Origin: Verrucomicrobiota bacterium
Lineage (GTDB): Bacteria > Verrucomicrobiota > Verrucomicrobiia > Chthoniobacterales > JAFAMB01
Length of the DNA: 21,703 nt
Reading direction: 5' to 3'
NCBI GenBank assembly: GCA_019241095.1
Contig: JAFAXJ010000034.1
Span: 1-21,703 of the forward strand
The notes beneath the pieces are model-generated. The model was given only the letters and a program-made list of their open reading frames with translations, had not been told where the DNA came from and made no database searches. A program made the position numbers and the translations under genes. Numbering within the stretch: position 1 is the first letter of the stretch; each line of letters starts with the position of its first letter. Below are positions 1 through 7,298 of this stretch, one piece after another.

Positions 1-999
1 CGGATAAGTTCGAGCAGTACCGAAGTAGATAACAAACAGGCCCATCGAAAATCGCATGTTTTCGAGACGCCGGTCAGTCCACTTTTTTCGCCACTGCGGC
101 GCCACCAATTTCATATAAGTGTTTGCGCAATCCCCGTTGGAAACCACTATGCCGGATTGTAAGATTTGCCCATCAGTCAGCCGAACGCCATGGACTTGAC
201 CCTTTTCAATAAGTATTTCCTCAACTCGTGCATTCAGTCGGAACTCTCCGCCCATCTCTCGAAAGAGCCTTAACAGCGCTTCAACCAGCGCCCCTGTCCC
301 GCCCATCGCAAAGTGGACGCCCCACCTTCGCTCCAGAAAATGGATCATCGAGTAGATAGAACTTGCCTGAAACGGGTTACCTCCGATGAGAAGTGGATGA
401 AAGCTGAAAACCTGGCGGAGAGCAGGATCTTTGACAAAATGGCAGATTGTTTTATAAACAGATTCATGGGCGTTTAATCTAACAAGATCAGGTGCAATCT
501 TGACCATGTCCCAGATTTTAGAGAACGGCTGATCGGCCAGATCTAAAAAAGCGCGTTTAAAGATTTGTTCGGATCGTTTCGCGAACTCCAAATAGCCATT
601 CACGTCCTCCGGACGGAACTTGGTGATTTCTGCTTTTATCCGGTCTTCATCGCCGGTATAGTTGAACGATCTACCGTCAGGAAAGACGATTCGATAAAAA
701 GGATCGCATGGAACTATTTTGACATAATCTTGAGTGCAAGCGCCACCCAAGGCGAATAGTTCATCAATCAGAAAGGGAGCAGTAATGATCGTCGGCCCGG
801 CATCGAAAACAAACCCATCCTGCTCATAGACATAAGCGCGTCCTCCAGGTTTATCGCGCATTTCAAGTAAAGTAACTTGGTAGCCGCGAGCCTGAAGCCG
901 AATAGCCGCCGCGATGCCACCAAAACCGCTTCCAATTATTATAGCTCTGCCGGCGAGAACAGAAGTTTTGCGACGTGATGGTCTTACAACTGTGGTCAT
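1..999 (-). CDS. crtI: Phytoene desaturase, CrtI type (partial, C-terminus outside window)
   Basis: FAD-dependent desaturase that introduces double bonds into phytoene or a related C30/C40 isoprenoid in carotenoid synthesis. The reading frame is open from the ATG at 999 to the window edge, giving 333 residues; about 150-170 C-terminal residues should lie outside. The N-terminal dinucleotide-binding motif GSGFGG is at about residues 23-28, with an acidic residue (E46) ending the second strand. It is followed by the CrtI hallmarks PGGRAY and FDAGPTIIT (about 51-73). A later stretch, with HPLLIGGNPF and GGTGALVEAL, is also typical of CrtI rather than of plant-type desaturases. The start codon overlaps the stop of the upstream synthase gene by one base (TAATG), so translation is probably coupled. 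The family call is firm. The exact substrate (phytoene, diapophytoene or a squalene-like compound) cannot be read from this fragment. Confidence 0.9.
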   Translation of the reverse strand, partial: MTTVVRPSRRKTSVLAGRAIIIGSGFGGIAAAIRLQARGYQVTLLEMRDKPGGRAYVYEQDGFVFDAGPTIITAPFLIDELFALGGACTQDYVKIVPCDPFYRIVFPDGRSFNYTGDEDRIKAEITKFRPEDVNGYLEFAKRSEQIFKRAFLDLADQPFSKIWDMVKIAPDLVRLNAHESVYKTICHFVKDPALRQVFSFHPLLIGGNPFQASSIYSMIHFLERRWGVHFAMGGTGALVEALLRLFREMGGEFRLNARVEEILIEKGQVHGVRLTDGQILQSGIVVSNGDCANTYMKLVAPQWRKKWTDRRLENMRFSMGLFVIYFGTARTYP

Positions 1000-2087
1000 T
1001 AAGAGGTATGAAGGAATCTGCGGACCGAGCTCAGCAATTCCAAAAGCGCAATCTGCATTTCGATCGGGAAAATAGGAGATCTGGCACCGAGAAAAGCCTG
1101 TTGAAAAAGACTGTCAGAGTAACACTCCAGTTCCTCCACAGCTCCGCTTTTCCTGACTAAATCTACTAAGATCCTGATATTCCCGTTGCCTTTCGTACCC
1201 GGGTCGAAGCAGAGCGCAAGTAAGCTCCTGTCAGGTTCATCAAGCCGGTCAAAGGCAGCTCGGATCAAGAGCGTCTTTTTTCTTTCCAAGAGGTCTGAAG
1301 TTGCGTCCAGATTATCTGAACCAATCAATCCTTTCAGATCGTTCTGGATTTGAAAAGCAAGGCCTGCAGGCCGCGATAAACGCGTGATCTGTTGTAGTTG
1401 CTCCTCGCTCAAACCCGCCACCATTCCTGCTAAGACCAATGGACACTCGATCGTGTAACGAGATGTCTTCAGCAGGTACATTAGTTCGATACTATCGACC
1501 GAGATGTCAGGAATTCTGCAGACGCCGTAGAAAACATCCGCAATCTCGCCATAACCGGTATCGATGGTATAACTCAACAATTTGGACGCAAGCAAATGCC
1601 GGGCAGGCAGGCAACTATCGACAATACACTTCATAGCTAGCGCAAATAAAATATCTCCAAACACCATGGCCAGATTTGCCGCTGTCCGTTCCCGGTTGAA
1701 TTCGGGAATCAGCTGATCTTGCAAGCTTCTATGCAGAGATAAAAAGCCGCGCCGAGTATCGGATTGGTCAATGAGGTCATCGTGTACCAGCACGAACGCG
1801 TGCAAAAACTCCAGGCCGGCAGCGACCGAAACCAGGTCGTCTGTGAGTTGTCCGGCTTGAAAAACCTCCAACCCATAAAGAAAGAGTAGTGGTCTAATCC
1901 GTTTTCCTGGTCTGCCGACAAATTCTACGAGTGCTTCGTGCAAACTGTTCACATGACCGCCAGCGCGTTGGCGGATCATTTCTTGCAGCGCCTGATCGAG
2001 ACGCTCATCAATCTTTTGTCGCAAGATCTGCGGATGGCTAAGCGAAATGACGTTCTCAGCTAAGAAACTCTGCACTGAACTTGACAC
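999..2087 (-). CDS. Polyprenyl (geranylgeranyl-type) diphosphate synthase
   Basis: Trans-isoprenyl diphosphate synthase that condenses isopentenyl diphosphate onto an allylic primer. Sitting directly before crtI, it probably supplies GGPP or FPP for carotenoids. Visible motifs are GKRIRP (IPP binding), the first aspartate-rich motif HDDLID followed by a double-Arg, and a K-T-S motif. The second aspartate-rich motif is atypical, FQIQNDLKG, with Asn where the first Asp is expected and Gly at the last position. The frame is open up to a TTG at 2156 (385 residues), but the first 23 codons look non-family. A GTG at 2087 gives 362 residues beginning MSSSVQSFLAE, which resembles family N-termini. 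A good ribosome-binding sequence (AAAGG) actually fits an out-of-frame ATG at 2097, so the true start is uncertain. The stop overlaps the crtI start. GGPP synthase (crtE) is the likeliest role, but product length is an inference. Confidence 0.87.
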   Translation of the reverse strand: MSSSVQSFLAENVISLSHPQILRQKIDERLDQALQEMIRQRAGGHVNSLHEALVEFVGRPGKRIRPLLFLYGLEVFQAGQLTDDLVSVAAGLEFLHAFVLVHDDLIDQSDTRRGFLSLHRSLQDQLIPEFNRERTAANLAMVFGDILFALAMKCIVDSCLPARHLLASKLLSYTIDTGYGEIADVFYGVCRIPDISVDSIELMYLLKTSRYTIECPLVLAGMVAGLSEEQLQQITRLSRPAGLAFQIQNDLKGLIGSDNLDATSDLLERKKTLLIRAAFDRLDEPDRSLLALCFDPGTKGNGNIRILVDLVRKSGAVEELECYSDSLFQQAFLGARSPIFPIEMQIALLELLSSVRRFLHTS

Positions 2088-2097
2088 GTCGAAACAT
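2056..2097 (-). other. Possible 13-codon leader ORF overlapping the synthase start
   Basis: An ATG at 2097 is preceded by AAAGG at a spacing of six bases, the best ribosome-binding signal near the synthase gene. It is out of frame with the synthase and stops after 13 codons at 2056, inside the synthase N-terminal region. It may be a translated leader or coupling peptide, the trace of a frameshift, or chance. Confidence 0.2.
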
Positions 2098-2312
2098 ACG
2101 AGACCTTTCACGGATATGGATGCTGAGAAAGAGACTCGGCGGCCCCTGGAACGCAAGGCTTTGCTGGGGCAGGCGTGATGAAGAACGGAGGCCTTTCGAC
2201 GCGTGCTGACAGGAAAGCTTTACCTTAAGCCCTCTGGGGATAGATCTCGGGACCGCTTCGAAAGCGAATCAAACGCAATCAAATTCGATCTGACAGACCT
2301 TCAGTGTTCAGC

Positions 2313-2337
2313 AAGGCGCCTCTGGAGGCAGAGCCTT
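2313..2337. repeat. Palindromic element (nested inverted repeats)
   Basis: The outer arms AAGGC/GCCTT enclose inner arms GCCTC/GAGGC separated by two bases. The element lies between the OpgD-like gene (ending 2406) and the synthase gene. Its reverse-strand core is 12/13 identical to the palindrome at 21540-21560, so it may be one copy of a dispersed element. It could also serve as a transcription barrier downstream of the glucan gene; there is no T-run on either side. Nothing else was recognised in the 2157-2405 gap. Confidence 0.5.
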
Positions 2338-2405
2338 GTCATCCAGGCGCTTTTGCGGAACCGGCAGCGACTGTCTGATCTGTATTAACGCTCGCAACGT
2401 CCCGC

Positions 2406-3974
2406 CTAGGAAACGGTTCTTGGTGGATGATACTGATAGAGCCATGTTTCCGAGAGCGTCTCCTGCTCTGAGCGCAGGAAAAGTCGAAGGTCGACCGGCT
2501 CAGTGCCCGAAACAGTAAAGTCAAAGTGGGCTAGCCAGTCACCTGCGATGTCGTTCGGAACAGGTTCTGTAAAAACATTGGAGAATTTTCCGCGCGACGA
2601 CCATACGACCGCTTCCGGCTTAACGCCCGACGGTAATTTCTCCAGGGGACCACCCTTAAACTCGACCATGAACTTGCGCACACCTTTCGGACGCGTCTGA
2701 CCCGGTTGACCGCCGGTCCCAAGCCGAGTCGCGACACAGCGAGCTAAAGAGGTGGGGAATGGCTCGTCCGCAAGCCAATGCAAGCGATATTTGAACATAA
2801 ACGCGGAACCCGCCTTTGCGGCCTGGGCAGGAACCCACATTGCCACAATGTTATCAAATATCTCGTCATTGGTCGGAATCTCTATCAGCTCAACAGCACC
2901 GGAGCCCCATCGATCCAGGGGCTCTACCCACAAGCTAGGGCGACGCTCGTAATGGGTGTAATCGAGGTAATGATCAAAGTTTCGGTCTCGTTGCAAAAGA
3001 CCGAATCCACGTGGATTGGAGTCCATAAAGCTAGAGGCACTGATTGAGGGCGGATTATTCAATGGACGCCAAATGTGTTCACCGGTACCGGTCCACAGTG
3101 CAAGGCCGTCTGAGTCGTGAACTGCGGGTCTCCAATCAACCATCTGCGGTTTTGACGTTTCAGAGAACCAGAACATAGAGGTTAGTGGCGCTATGCCGAA
3201 GCGAGACACATCCTGTCGCAGGAAGAGCGACGTCTCGATATCCATCAGCACTCCGGCGGTGCGTTGTAAATTTAACCTGTAAGCGCCACTCACGCTTGAA
3301 CCGTCCAAAAGAGCGTAAACAGTGACCGCCTCTGATGCCTCATCGGACGATTGAAAGTAGAAACTGGTAAATAGAGGGAACTCCTCCGGCTTGTCGGAAA
3401 CCGCAGTATCGATCGCTATTCCGCGAGCAGACAAGCCGAATTCCCCAAGTGCGCCAATCGCCCGAAAATAAGAGGCTCCAGCGAACGCTGCCCAGTCAGC
3501 CCTCTTGCCATCAGCACGCGTCTCTTCTACGCGGAAACCCCCAAAGCCGTTATTGTCTTTAATAGCTGCCGCAGGGTTTCCCGGCGGAATTTCGAAATAA
3601 CGCGAATCGAAAATAATCTCACGCGAGGTTGTTCCGTCCTCTTGCAAGAGGTACATTTTAACCGGCACTGGGAAATATTTTCCGAGATGAAAAAATGTTA
3701 TCGGAGCCGGTCGGTTTGCGAACAGGGCGTATCGATCCTTAAATCTGACCTTGCTGAGTGCGTCATAATCCACCCGATCGAGTAGTTCACGATCCGGCGC
3801 CAAAGGCGCCCGATATGGATTGCGGGCAAGCTCGCGCGCCCGGTCGCGTAAACGATCAAAGGAAAATGGCATTTCCGGCCCGAAATCGAGGCCGTCCGAG
3901 GCACTCGCTGGTATCCCCAAAAATGCCATTATCGAGGTCACAGCGGTCGAACGGAGGAAAGTTCTGCGATCCAT
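2406..3974 (-). CDS. opgD: Periplasmic glucan biosynthesis protein, MdoG/OpgD family
   Basis: Periplasmic protein of the OpgG/OpgD family, which acts on the beta-glucan backbone of osmoregulated periplasmic glucans. The ATG at 3974 gives 522 residues, close to family length. The N-terminus reads MDRRTFLRS followed by a hydrophobic stretch ending in ASA: a twin-arginine signal peptide, as in OpgD rather than the Sec-exported OpgG. Mature family features include FSFDRLRDRARELA, NPYRAP, and VDYDALSKVRFKDRYALF near the N-terminus. The body contains FHLGKYFPVPV and YFRAIGALGEFGLSARGIAIDT, and a C-terminal beta-sandwich region ends near the stop. A TTG at 4010 would add 12 residues ahead of the Tat motif and is less likely. 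No opgH glucosyltransferase is in the window. The family is clear. The choice of opgD over opgG rests on the Tat signal. Confidence 0.88.
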   Translation of the reverse strand: MDRRTFLRSTAVTSIMAFLGIPASASDGLDFGPEMPFSFDRLRDRARELARNPYRAPLAPDRELLDRVDYDALSKVRFKDRYALFANRPAPITFFHLGKYFPVPVKMYLLQEDGTTSREIIFDSRYFEIPPGNPAAAIKDNNGFGGFRVEETRADGKRADWAAFAGASYFRAIGALGEFGLSARGIAIDTAVSDKPEEFPLFTSFYFQSSDEASEAVTVYALLDGSSVSGAYRLNLQRTAGVLMDIETSLFLRQDVSRFGIAPLTSMFWFSETSKPQMVDWRPAVHDSDGLALWTGTGEHIWRPLNNPPSISASSFMDSNPRGFGLLQRDRNFDHYLDYTHYERRPSLWVEPLDRWGSGAVELIEIPTNDEIFDNIVAMWVPAQAAKAGSAFMFKYRLHWLADEPFPTSLARCVATRLGTGGQPGQTRPKGVRKFMVEFKGGPLEKLPSGVKPEAVVWSSRGKFSNVFTEPVPNDIAGDWLAHFDFTVSGTEPVDLRLFLRSEQETLSETWLYQYHPPRTVS

Positions 3975-4010
3975 CCGTGAGTATTGACCCCAATTGGAGT
4001 GAAATTTCAA

Positions 4011-4588
4011 GATTCACTTGCCCTCGGCCCTCGTCCTCGCCCCCGCTCACCGTCTTCTTTCGTTCACTGCAAGAACGATAACGCGTTGTACGGGGTGCCG
4101 ACGATGACGGCAATGAATACTGAGAACATCAATAGCCAACCCACAACTTTTGTATTCAGGCCTTTGACTACAGATACCTTAGGCAAAAGTCGGCTCCGAC
4201 GCGAAAATTAGCCCATTCCTGAATTTCGGCGTCTGAGGACAAAAACATTAGCGAACAAGGTCCAAGGGGTCTAAACGGTAATTTTGAAAAGTCTGGTTTT
4301 CTGAATCGGTTGTCCCTGGATCGATTTGCGAGCGTCTTCGAAGTCTTGAACAGACTGCGGATCGGAAATCGTGCTGAGTGCTCGAGAGCCAAGGCGGCTG
4401 CTCGGCGGGGCAAATGCGGCAATTTACCATGTTTTTGGTGAAAAGAAGCAGGTTCTAAAACCAGAGAAGAATTCCAATTATAGATCCGCTTGCTTTCTTG
4501 TTTGCAGACTGTACGAGCGCCTTGGTGGCGAAGGCTCGTTCAGCTGCTCGTCATTAATGATCACCCCTCCTCCAAACGCCCCACTACA
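4011..4588. other. Divergent intergenic region between opgD and the PEP-CTERM gene
   Basis: This stretch separates the minus-strand OpgD-like gene from the plus-strand PEP-CTERM gene and should carry both promoters. Apart from a candidate 40-residue membrane ORF on the minus strand (4064-4186), I see no gene. Other open frames here have unlikely composition and no family resemblance. No strong sigma-70 -35/-10 pair stands out. Confidence 0.5.
4064..4186 (-). CDS. Candidate 40-residue single-pass membrane peptide
   Basis: A short minus-strand frame starts at a TTG (4186). It is preceded by GGAG at a seven-base spacing, a better ribosome-binding site than most genes here have. The product has a basic N-terminal part (PKVSVVKGLNTK), then an uninterrupted hydrophobic helix (VVGWLLMFSVFIAVIVG), then a short tail ending at TGA. 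The positive-inside pattern would place the N-terminus in the cytoplasm. It ends 90 bases upstream of the OpgD-like start on the same strand and could be co-transcribed with it. I know no family for it. Chance cannot be excluded at this length, but the joint presence of a good ribosome-binding site and a clean membrane segment makes it worth recording. Confidence 0.33.
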   Translation of the reverse strand: MPKVSVVKGLNTKVVGWLLMFSVFIAVIVGTPYNALSFLQ

Positions 4589-5440
4589 ATGAAAATTCAT
4601 CAAACAGTAGTTCTTGTCCTAGGGACAGTCATTTTGGCAAGTCAGGCGCAAGCTCAATCGTTTTTTTTCAGCACCGGATTTGATCCCGACGGAAAGATCG
4701 CAACCCTTTCTCGTACTCCGGAGACCGGAGTTGAAACGGAAACGGCTGATGATTTCATCTTAGATCAGACCACGTCAATCGACCACGCCTCCTTTTTTGG
4801 CCTGATTCCCAAAGGTCAAAGCTTGTCAGACATTAAGAATGTCGAAATTGAGTTTTATCATGTTTTCCCGGCAGACTCGGCAAATCCCCCCTCTGGAAAT
4901 GTGCCATCTCGCGTTAATTCGCCGGGGGATGTTGAGATTTCATCGGCGACTCGTGAGGAAGCAGCAGGAACGTTAAGCGCCATTCCAACTCTGCTTAATC
5001 TCAGTTTCACGGCTAGTAATTCGGTTGTAAATGGGATCAATAAATTCCCAAACCAGACAACAGGTGGAGAAGGGCCGGTAACGGGGGAGGAAGTTTTGAT
5101 CAGCGTCGCTTTCAATAACCCAGTCGTTCTCCCAGCCGATCATTATTTTTTCCGTCCCGAAGTAGGATTGGCCAGCGGCAACTTTCTTGTGCTGTCCGCG
5201 CCAAAACCAATCACTGGCACTGGAACTCCTTTCACACCCGATTTACAAGAATGGATTCGTAATGCTAATCTAGACCCGGACTGGCTACGCGTGGGTACGG
5301 ACATTGTTGGAGGCAATCCTGCCCCCCAGTTTAATATGGCATTTTCCTTGAGCGGAGCTGTTGTGCCAGAACCTAGTAGCTTAGCTTTGCTTGCTTTCGG
5401 CGCCGCTGTTCCAGTCTTGATGATAACTCGTCGGAAGTAG
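4589..5440 (+). CDS. PEP-CTERM sorting domain protein, function unknown
   Basis: Secreted protein of 283 residues, counted from the ATG at 4589. The N-terminus is a Sec signal peptide: a Lys-His charged start, a hydrophobic core and an ASQAQAQ cleavage region at about residue 22. The C-terminus is a canonical PEP-CTERM signal: VPEPSS, a hydrophobic segment, then a TRRK basic tail. Known PEP-CTERM biology predicts handling by an EpsH/XrtA-type exosortase and a role at the cell surface or in exopolysaccharide matrix. The central part, about 230 residues, looks like a beta-rich domain with no motif I can name (for example TADDFIL and EIEFYHVFPADS). The frame is open upstream to 4490, but those 33 residues precede an obvious signal peptide and are rejected. 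No Shine-Dalgarno sequence precedes the start. No exosortase gene is in the window. Confidence 0.85.
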   Translation: MKIHQTVVLVLGTVILASQAQAQSFFFSTGFDPDGKIATLSRTPETGVETETADDFILDQTTSIDHASFFGLIPKGQSLSDIKNVEIEFYHVFPADSANPPSGNVPSRVNSPGDVEISSATREEAAGTLSAIPTLLNLSFTASNSVVNGINKFPNQTTGGEGPVTGEEVLISVAFNNPVVLPADHYFFRPEVGLASGNFLVLSAPKPITGTGTPFTPDLQEWIRNANLDPDWLRVGTDIVGGNPAPQFNMAFSLSGAVVPEPSSLALLAFGAAVPVLMITRRK

Positions 5441-5783
5441 ATTAACTGATTCGTTCGCGCTCGGGTTCGATTTCAGAGCAGCGATGCACGGCTTTGTCTT
5501 TGGTGAGAATCCAGTTTTGAAGCGACCCAACGGCTTCCGCCAAACTAGATTCTTCATCTGATTAGTCCTTCTCTGAATCGAAGTTTCGCGCCTGAGTAGA
5601 AGTAAATCCTTATAGAAAGACGTAAACCCAATCCTGCGATTTCGTTAGCACCTGAGTATTCGTTCCCTACTCGAGCATCTTCGCCTGATTCGAAAGTCTC
5701 GTGGCCTTCATCCTGGCAAAAAGGACGAAGGTTCGTAACCTGGCGACGCGCTTGCGGCTAAGTTATTCACAATCCGGGGTCGC

Positions 5784-5805
5784 TCACGCTCGAAAACCAG
5801 CGTGA
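5784..5805. repeat. Hairpin, 7-bp perfect stem
   Basis: TCACGCT and AGCGTGA are separated by an eight-base loop. There is no following T-run, so terminator function is doubtful. It lies between the PEP-CTERM gene and thiH and could be a boundary or part of a leader RNA. Confidence 0.35.
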
Positions 5806-5824
5806 TGCTTTCGCCCCTAGCTCA

Positions 5825-5917
5825 ATGAATAACCTCGGAGCAACTAAGGACGACGGCGAGACGAAGAAGAAGAGAACGAAGAAGAGAACGAAGAAGAAGA
5901 GCACTGATGTTGCCTGA
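5825..5917 (+). CDS. Candidate 30-residue Lys/Thr-rich basic peptide
   Basis: The ATG at 5825 opens a 30-codon frame ending TGA at 5917. The second half is periodic, reading TKKKR, TKKR, TKKKS. At the DNA level it is three tandem units of 15, 12 and 15 bases (5861-5875, 5876-5887, 5888-5902) whose lengths keep the frame. Such lysine-rich tails resemble histone-H1-like or nucleic-acid-binding peptides. There is no clear ribosome-binding site and no recognised family. It may be a micro-protein, a remnant of a longer basic tail, or simply a purine-rich repeat. Confidence 0.22.
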   Translation: MNNLGATKDDGETKKKRTKKRTKKKSTDVA

Positions 5918-5965
5918 TGCATCTAATCGGCTTAACCTTTCAGTCTACGGGGCGCCATTTTCTGG

Positions 5966-7075
5966 ATGATGTTTTCACAATTTTTTTGTTCCTCAAATCG
6001 GCCGAGAAGCAGAGCTATCGAGCGCTTTGCGTCGCTATTGTTGCCTCTAGAAGATGACGAATTAACAAAGTTAGTCAGCGAATCAGAGCGTCTTACTCGC
6101 CGGTTTTTCGGAAAAACGATGCGTTTATTTGCACCGCTTTACCTTTCAAACGAGTGCATCAACAGCTGCAAATATTGCGGCTTTTCGCGAGATAATCCGA
6201 TTTTGCGTGTAACGCTTACAGTGGACGAGGTGGAAAAAGAAGCCCGCCACTTAGCGAAACTCGGATTTCGAAGCATTCTGTTAGTTTCGGGTGAACATCC
6301 TAAGTACGTTTCGGTGGCTTACCTGGAACAGGTGATAAAGCGGCTGAGCACTTTCATCCCTTCAATCGCTATCGAAGTAGCTCCTATGGAGGTAGAAGAT
6401 TATAAACCGCTCATTGTGGCTGGCGCAGAAGGGGTAGCGGTTTATCAGGAAACCTACGACCGTGCTGTCTACGCGGAGCTCCATACTGCTGGTCCGAAAA
6501 AGGATTTCGATTGGCGGCTCGATTGTCCAGAACGGGCTTATGCCGCTGGTTTTCGCAGAATAGGTGTTGCGACATTGTTCGGATTGTCAGACTGGCGATC
6601 GGAAGCAGTTTGCCTCGCTGAACATATTGAGTACCTGTTAAAAAAATGCTGGCGCGCTCACATTTCCGCTAGCGTGCCTCGGTTGAGACCGGCTGCTGGC
6701 GGGTTCAAACCGCGCCACAAATTCTCGGATCGTGATTTGCTTCAGTTTCTGTGTGCGCTCCGAGTGACTTTTCCTCAAATTGCGATCGTTTTAAGTACTC
6801 GCGAATCTGCTCCAATGCGTGACGCGCTGATGCTTCTTGGGGTGACAATTATGAGCGCGGGGAGTCGAACCGATCCTGGCGGCTATACTCATCAAGGAAC
6901 AGATTCTCTTCATGTTACAGTGAGAGGGAAGATTTCAAAAGCCGTGGGCGAGGCGGCCGATGGTCAGTTCGAAGTCGAAGACAGGCGTCCTGCAGATCAA
7001 GTGGTCGAAGCTTTGCGACATTGCGGCCTGGAACCAGTCTGGAAGGATTGGGATTCATCCATTCTTGTCCGATGA
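5966..7075 (+). CDS. thiH: 2-iminoacetate synthase ThiH (radical SAM, thiamine thiazole pathway)
   Basis: Radical SAM enzyme that cleaves tyrosine to dehydroglycine (2-iminoacetate) and p-cresol, supplying the C-N unit for the thiazole of thiamine. It has 369 residues, matching the usual length of about 370-380. The [4Fe-4S] motif CxxxCxxC is C64-C68-C71 within LYLSNECINSCKYCGFS. Other ThiH hallmarks are LLVSGEHP, YQETYDRAVYAELH, SVPRLRPAAGGF, LSTRES, and the C-terminal DDRRP-like EDRRPADQVVEAL and PVWKDWDS. Two adjacent ATGs (5966 and 5969) could serve as the start. The stop overlaps the thiS start (ATGA), so the two genes form an operon. ThiG, the usual partner of ThiH and ThiS, is not adjacent. 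The identification is secure. Confidence 0.95.
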   Translation: MMFSQFFCSSNRPRSRAIERFASLLLPLEDDELTKLVSESERLTRRFFGKTMRLFAPLYLSNECINSCKYCGFSRDNPILRVTLTVDEVEKEARHLAKLGFRSILLVSGEHPKYVSVAYLEQVIKRLSTFIPSIAIEVAPMEVEDYKPLIVAGAEGVAVYQETYDRAVYAELHTAGPKKDFDWRLDCPERAYAAGFRRIGVATLFGLSDWRSEAVCLAEHIEYLLKKCWRAHISASVPRLRPAAGGFKPRHKFSDRDLLQFLCALRVTFPQIAIVLSTRESAPMRDALMLLGVTIMSAGSRTDPGGYTHQGTDSLHVTVRGKISKAVGEAADGQFEVEDRRPADQVVEALRHCGLEPVWKDWDSSILVR

Positions 7076-7272
7076 AGCTGGTGCTGAACGGAAACAATAC
7101 CGAATTTGAGGAGGTTGGTTCCATTTCCTCGCTTCTGGAACAATTGGGCCTTCGTGATAATGAGGTTCTGGTAGAGCAGAACGGAACCGCAATACAGCGG
7201 CGGAATTTTGACTGTCAAAGAGTTTGTGACGGCGACGCGCTTGAAATCGTACGAATGGTGGCTGGAGGATAG
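7072..7272 (+). CDS. thiS: Sulfur carrier protein ThiS
   Basis: Small ubiquitin-like sulfur carrier of 66 residues. Its C-terminal Gly-Gly is adenylated by ThiF and converted to a thiocarboxylate that donates sulfur to the thiazole ring. The sequence MKLVLNGNN, the central NEVLVEQNG and the C-terminal DALEIVRMVAGG fit the ThiS beta-grasp fold. The ATG overlaps the thiH stop by four bases, supporting this start over an upstream TTG at 7021 in the same frame. dnaG follows after 26 bases. No thiF or thiG is nearby in this window. Confidence 0.93.
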   Translation: MKLVLNGNNTEFEEVGSISSLLEQLGLRDNEVLVEQNGTAIQRRNFDCQRVCDGDALEIVRMVAGG

Positions 7273-7298
7273 TATCGCAAGCAGGTAATCAGCTTTAA

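Larger units (their letters stand above)
5441..5965. other. Intergenic region between the PEP-CTERM gene and thiH
   Basis: About 525 bases without a firm gene. It contains an imperfect hairpin with CCTTC/GAAGG arms at 5705-5731, a perfect 7-bp stem hairpin at 5784-5805, and an A/G-rich periodic tract at 5861-5902 inside a short Lys-rich ORF. I looked for a thiamine-pyrophosphate riboswitch ahead of thiH and did not find its conserved sequence blocks. Confidence 0.5.

Noticed and set aside
2752..3047. Plus-strand frames opposite the OpgD-like gene
   Set aside because: They lie entirely inside the conserved glucan protein on the other strand and show no motif.
4490..4588. 33-residue N-terminal extension of the PEP-CTERM protein
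   Set aside because: It precedes an obvious Sec signal peptide starting at 4589 and would bury it.
5441..5965. TPP riboswitch ahead of thiH
   Set aside because: The conserved CUGAGA and CUGAUCUGG-type blocks with the expected spacing were not found; isolated CTGAG words occur by chance.
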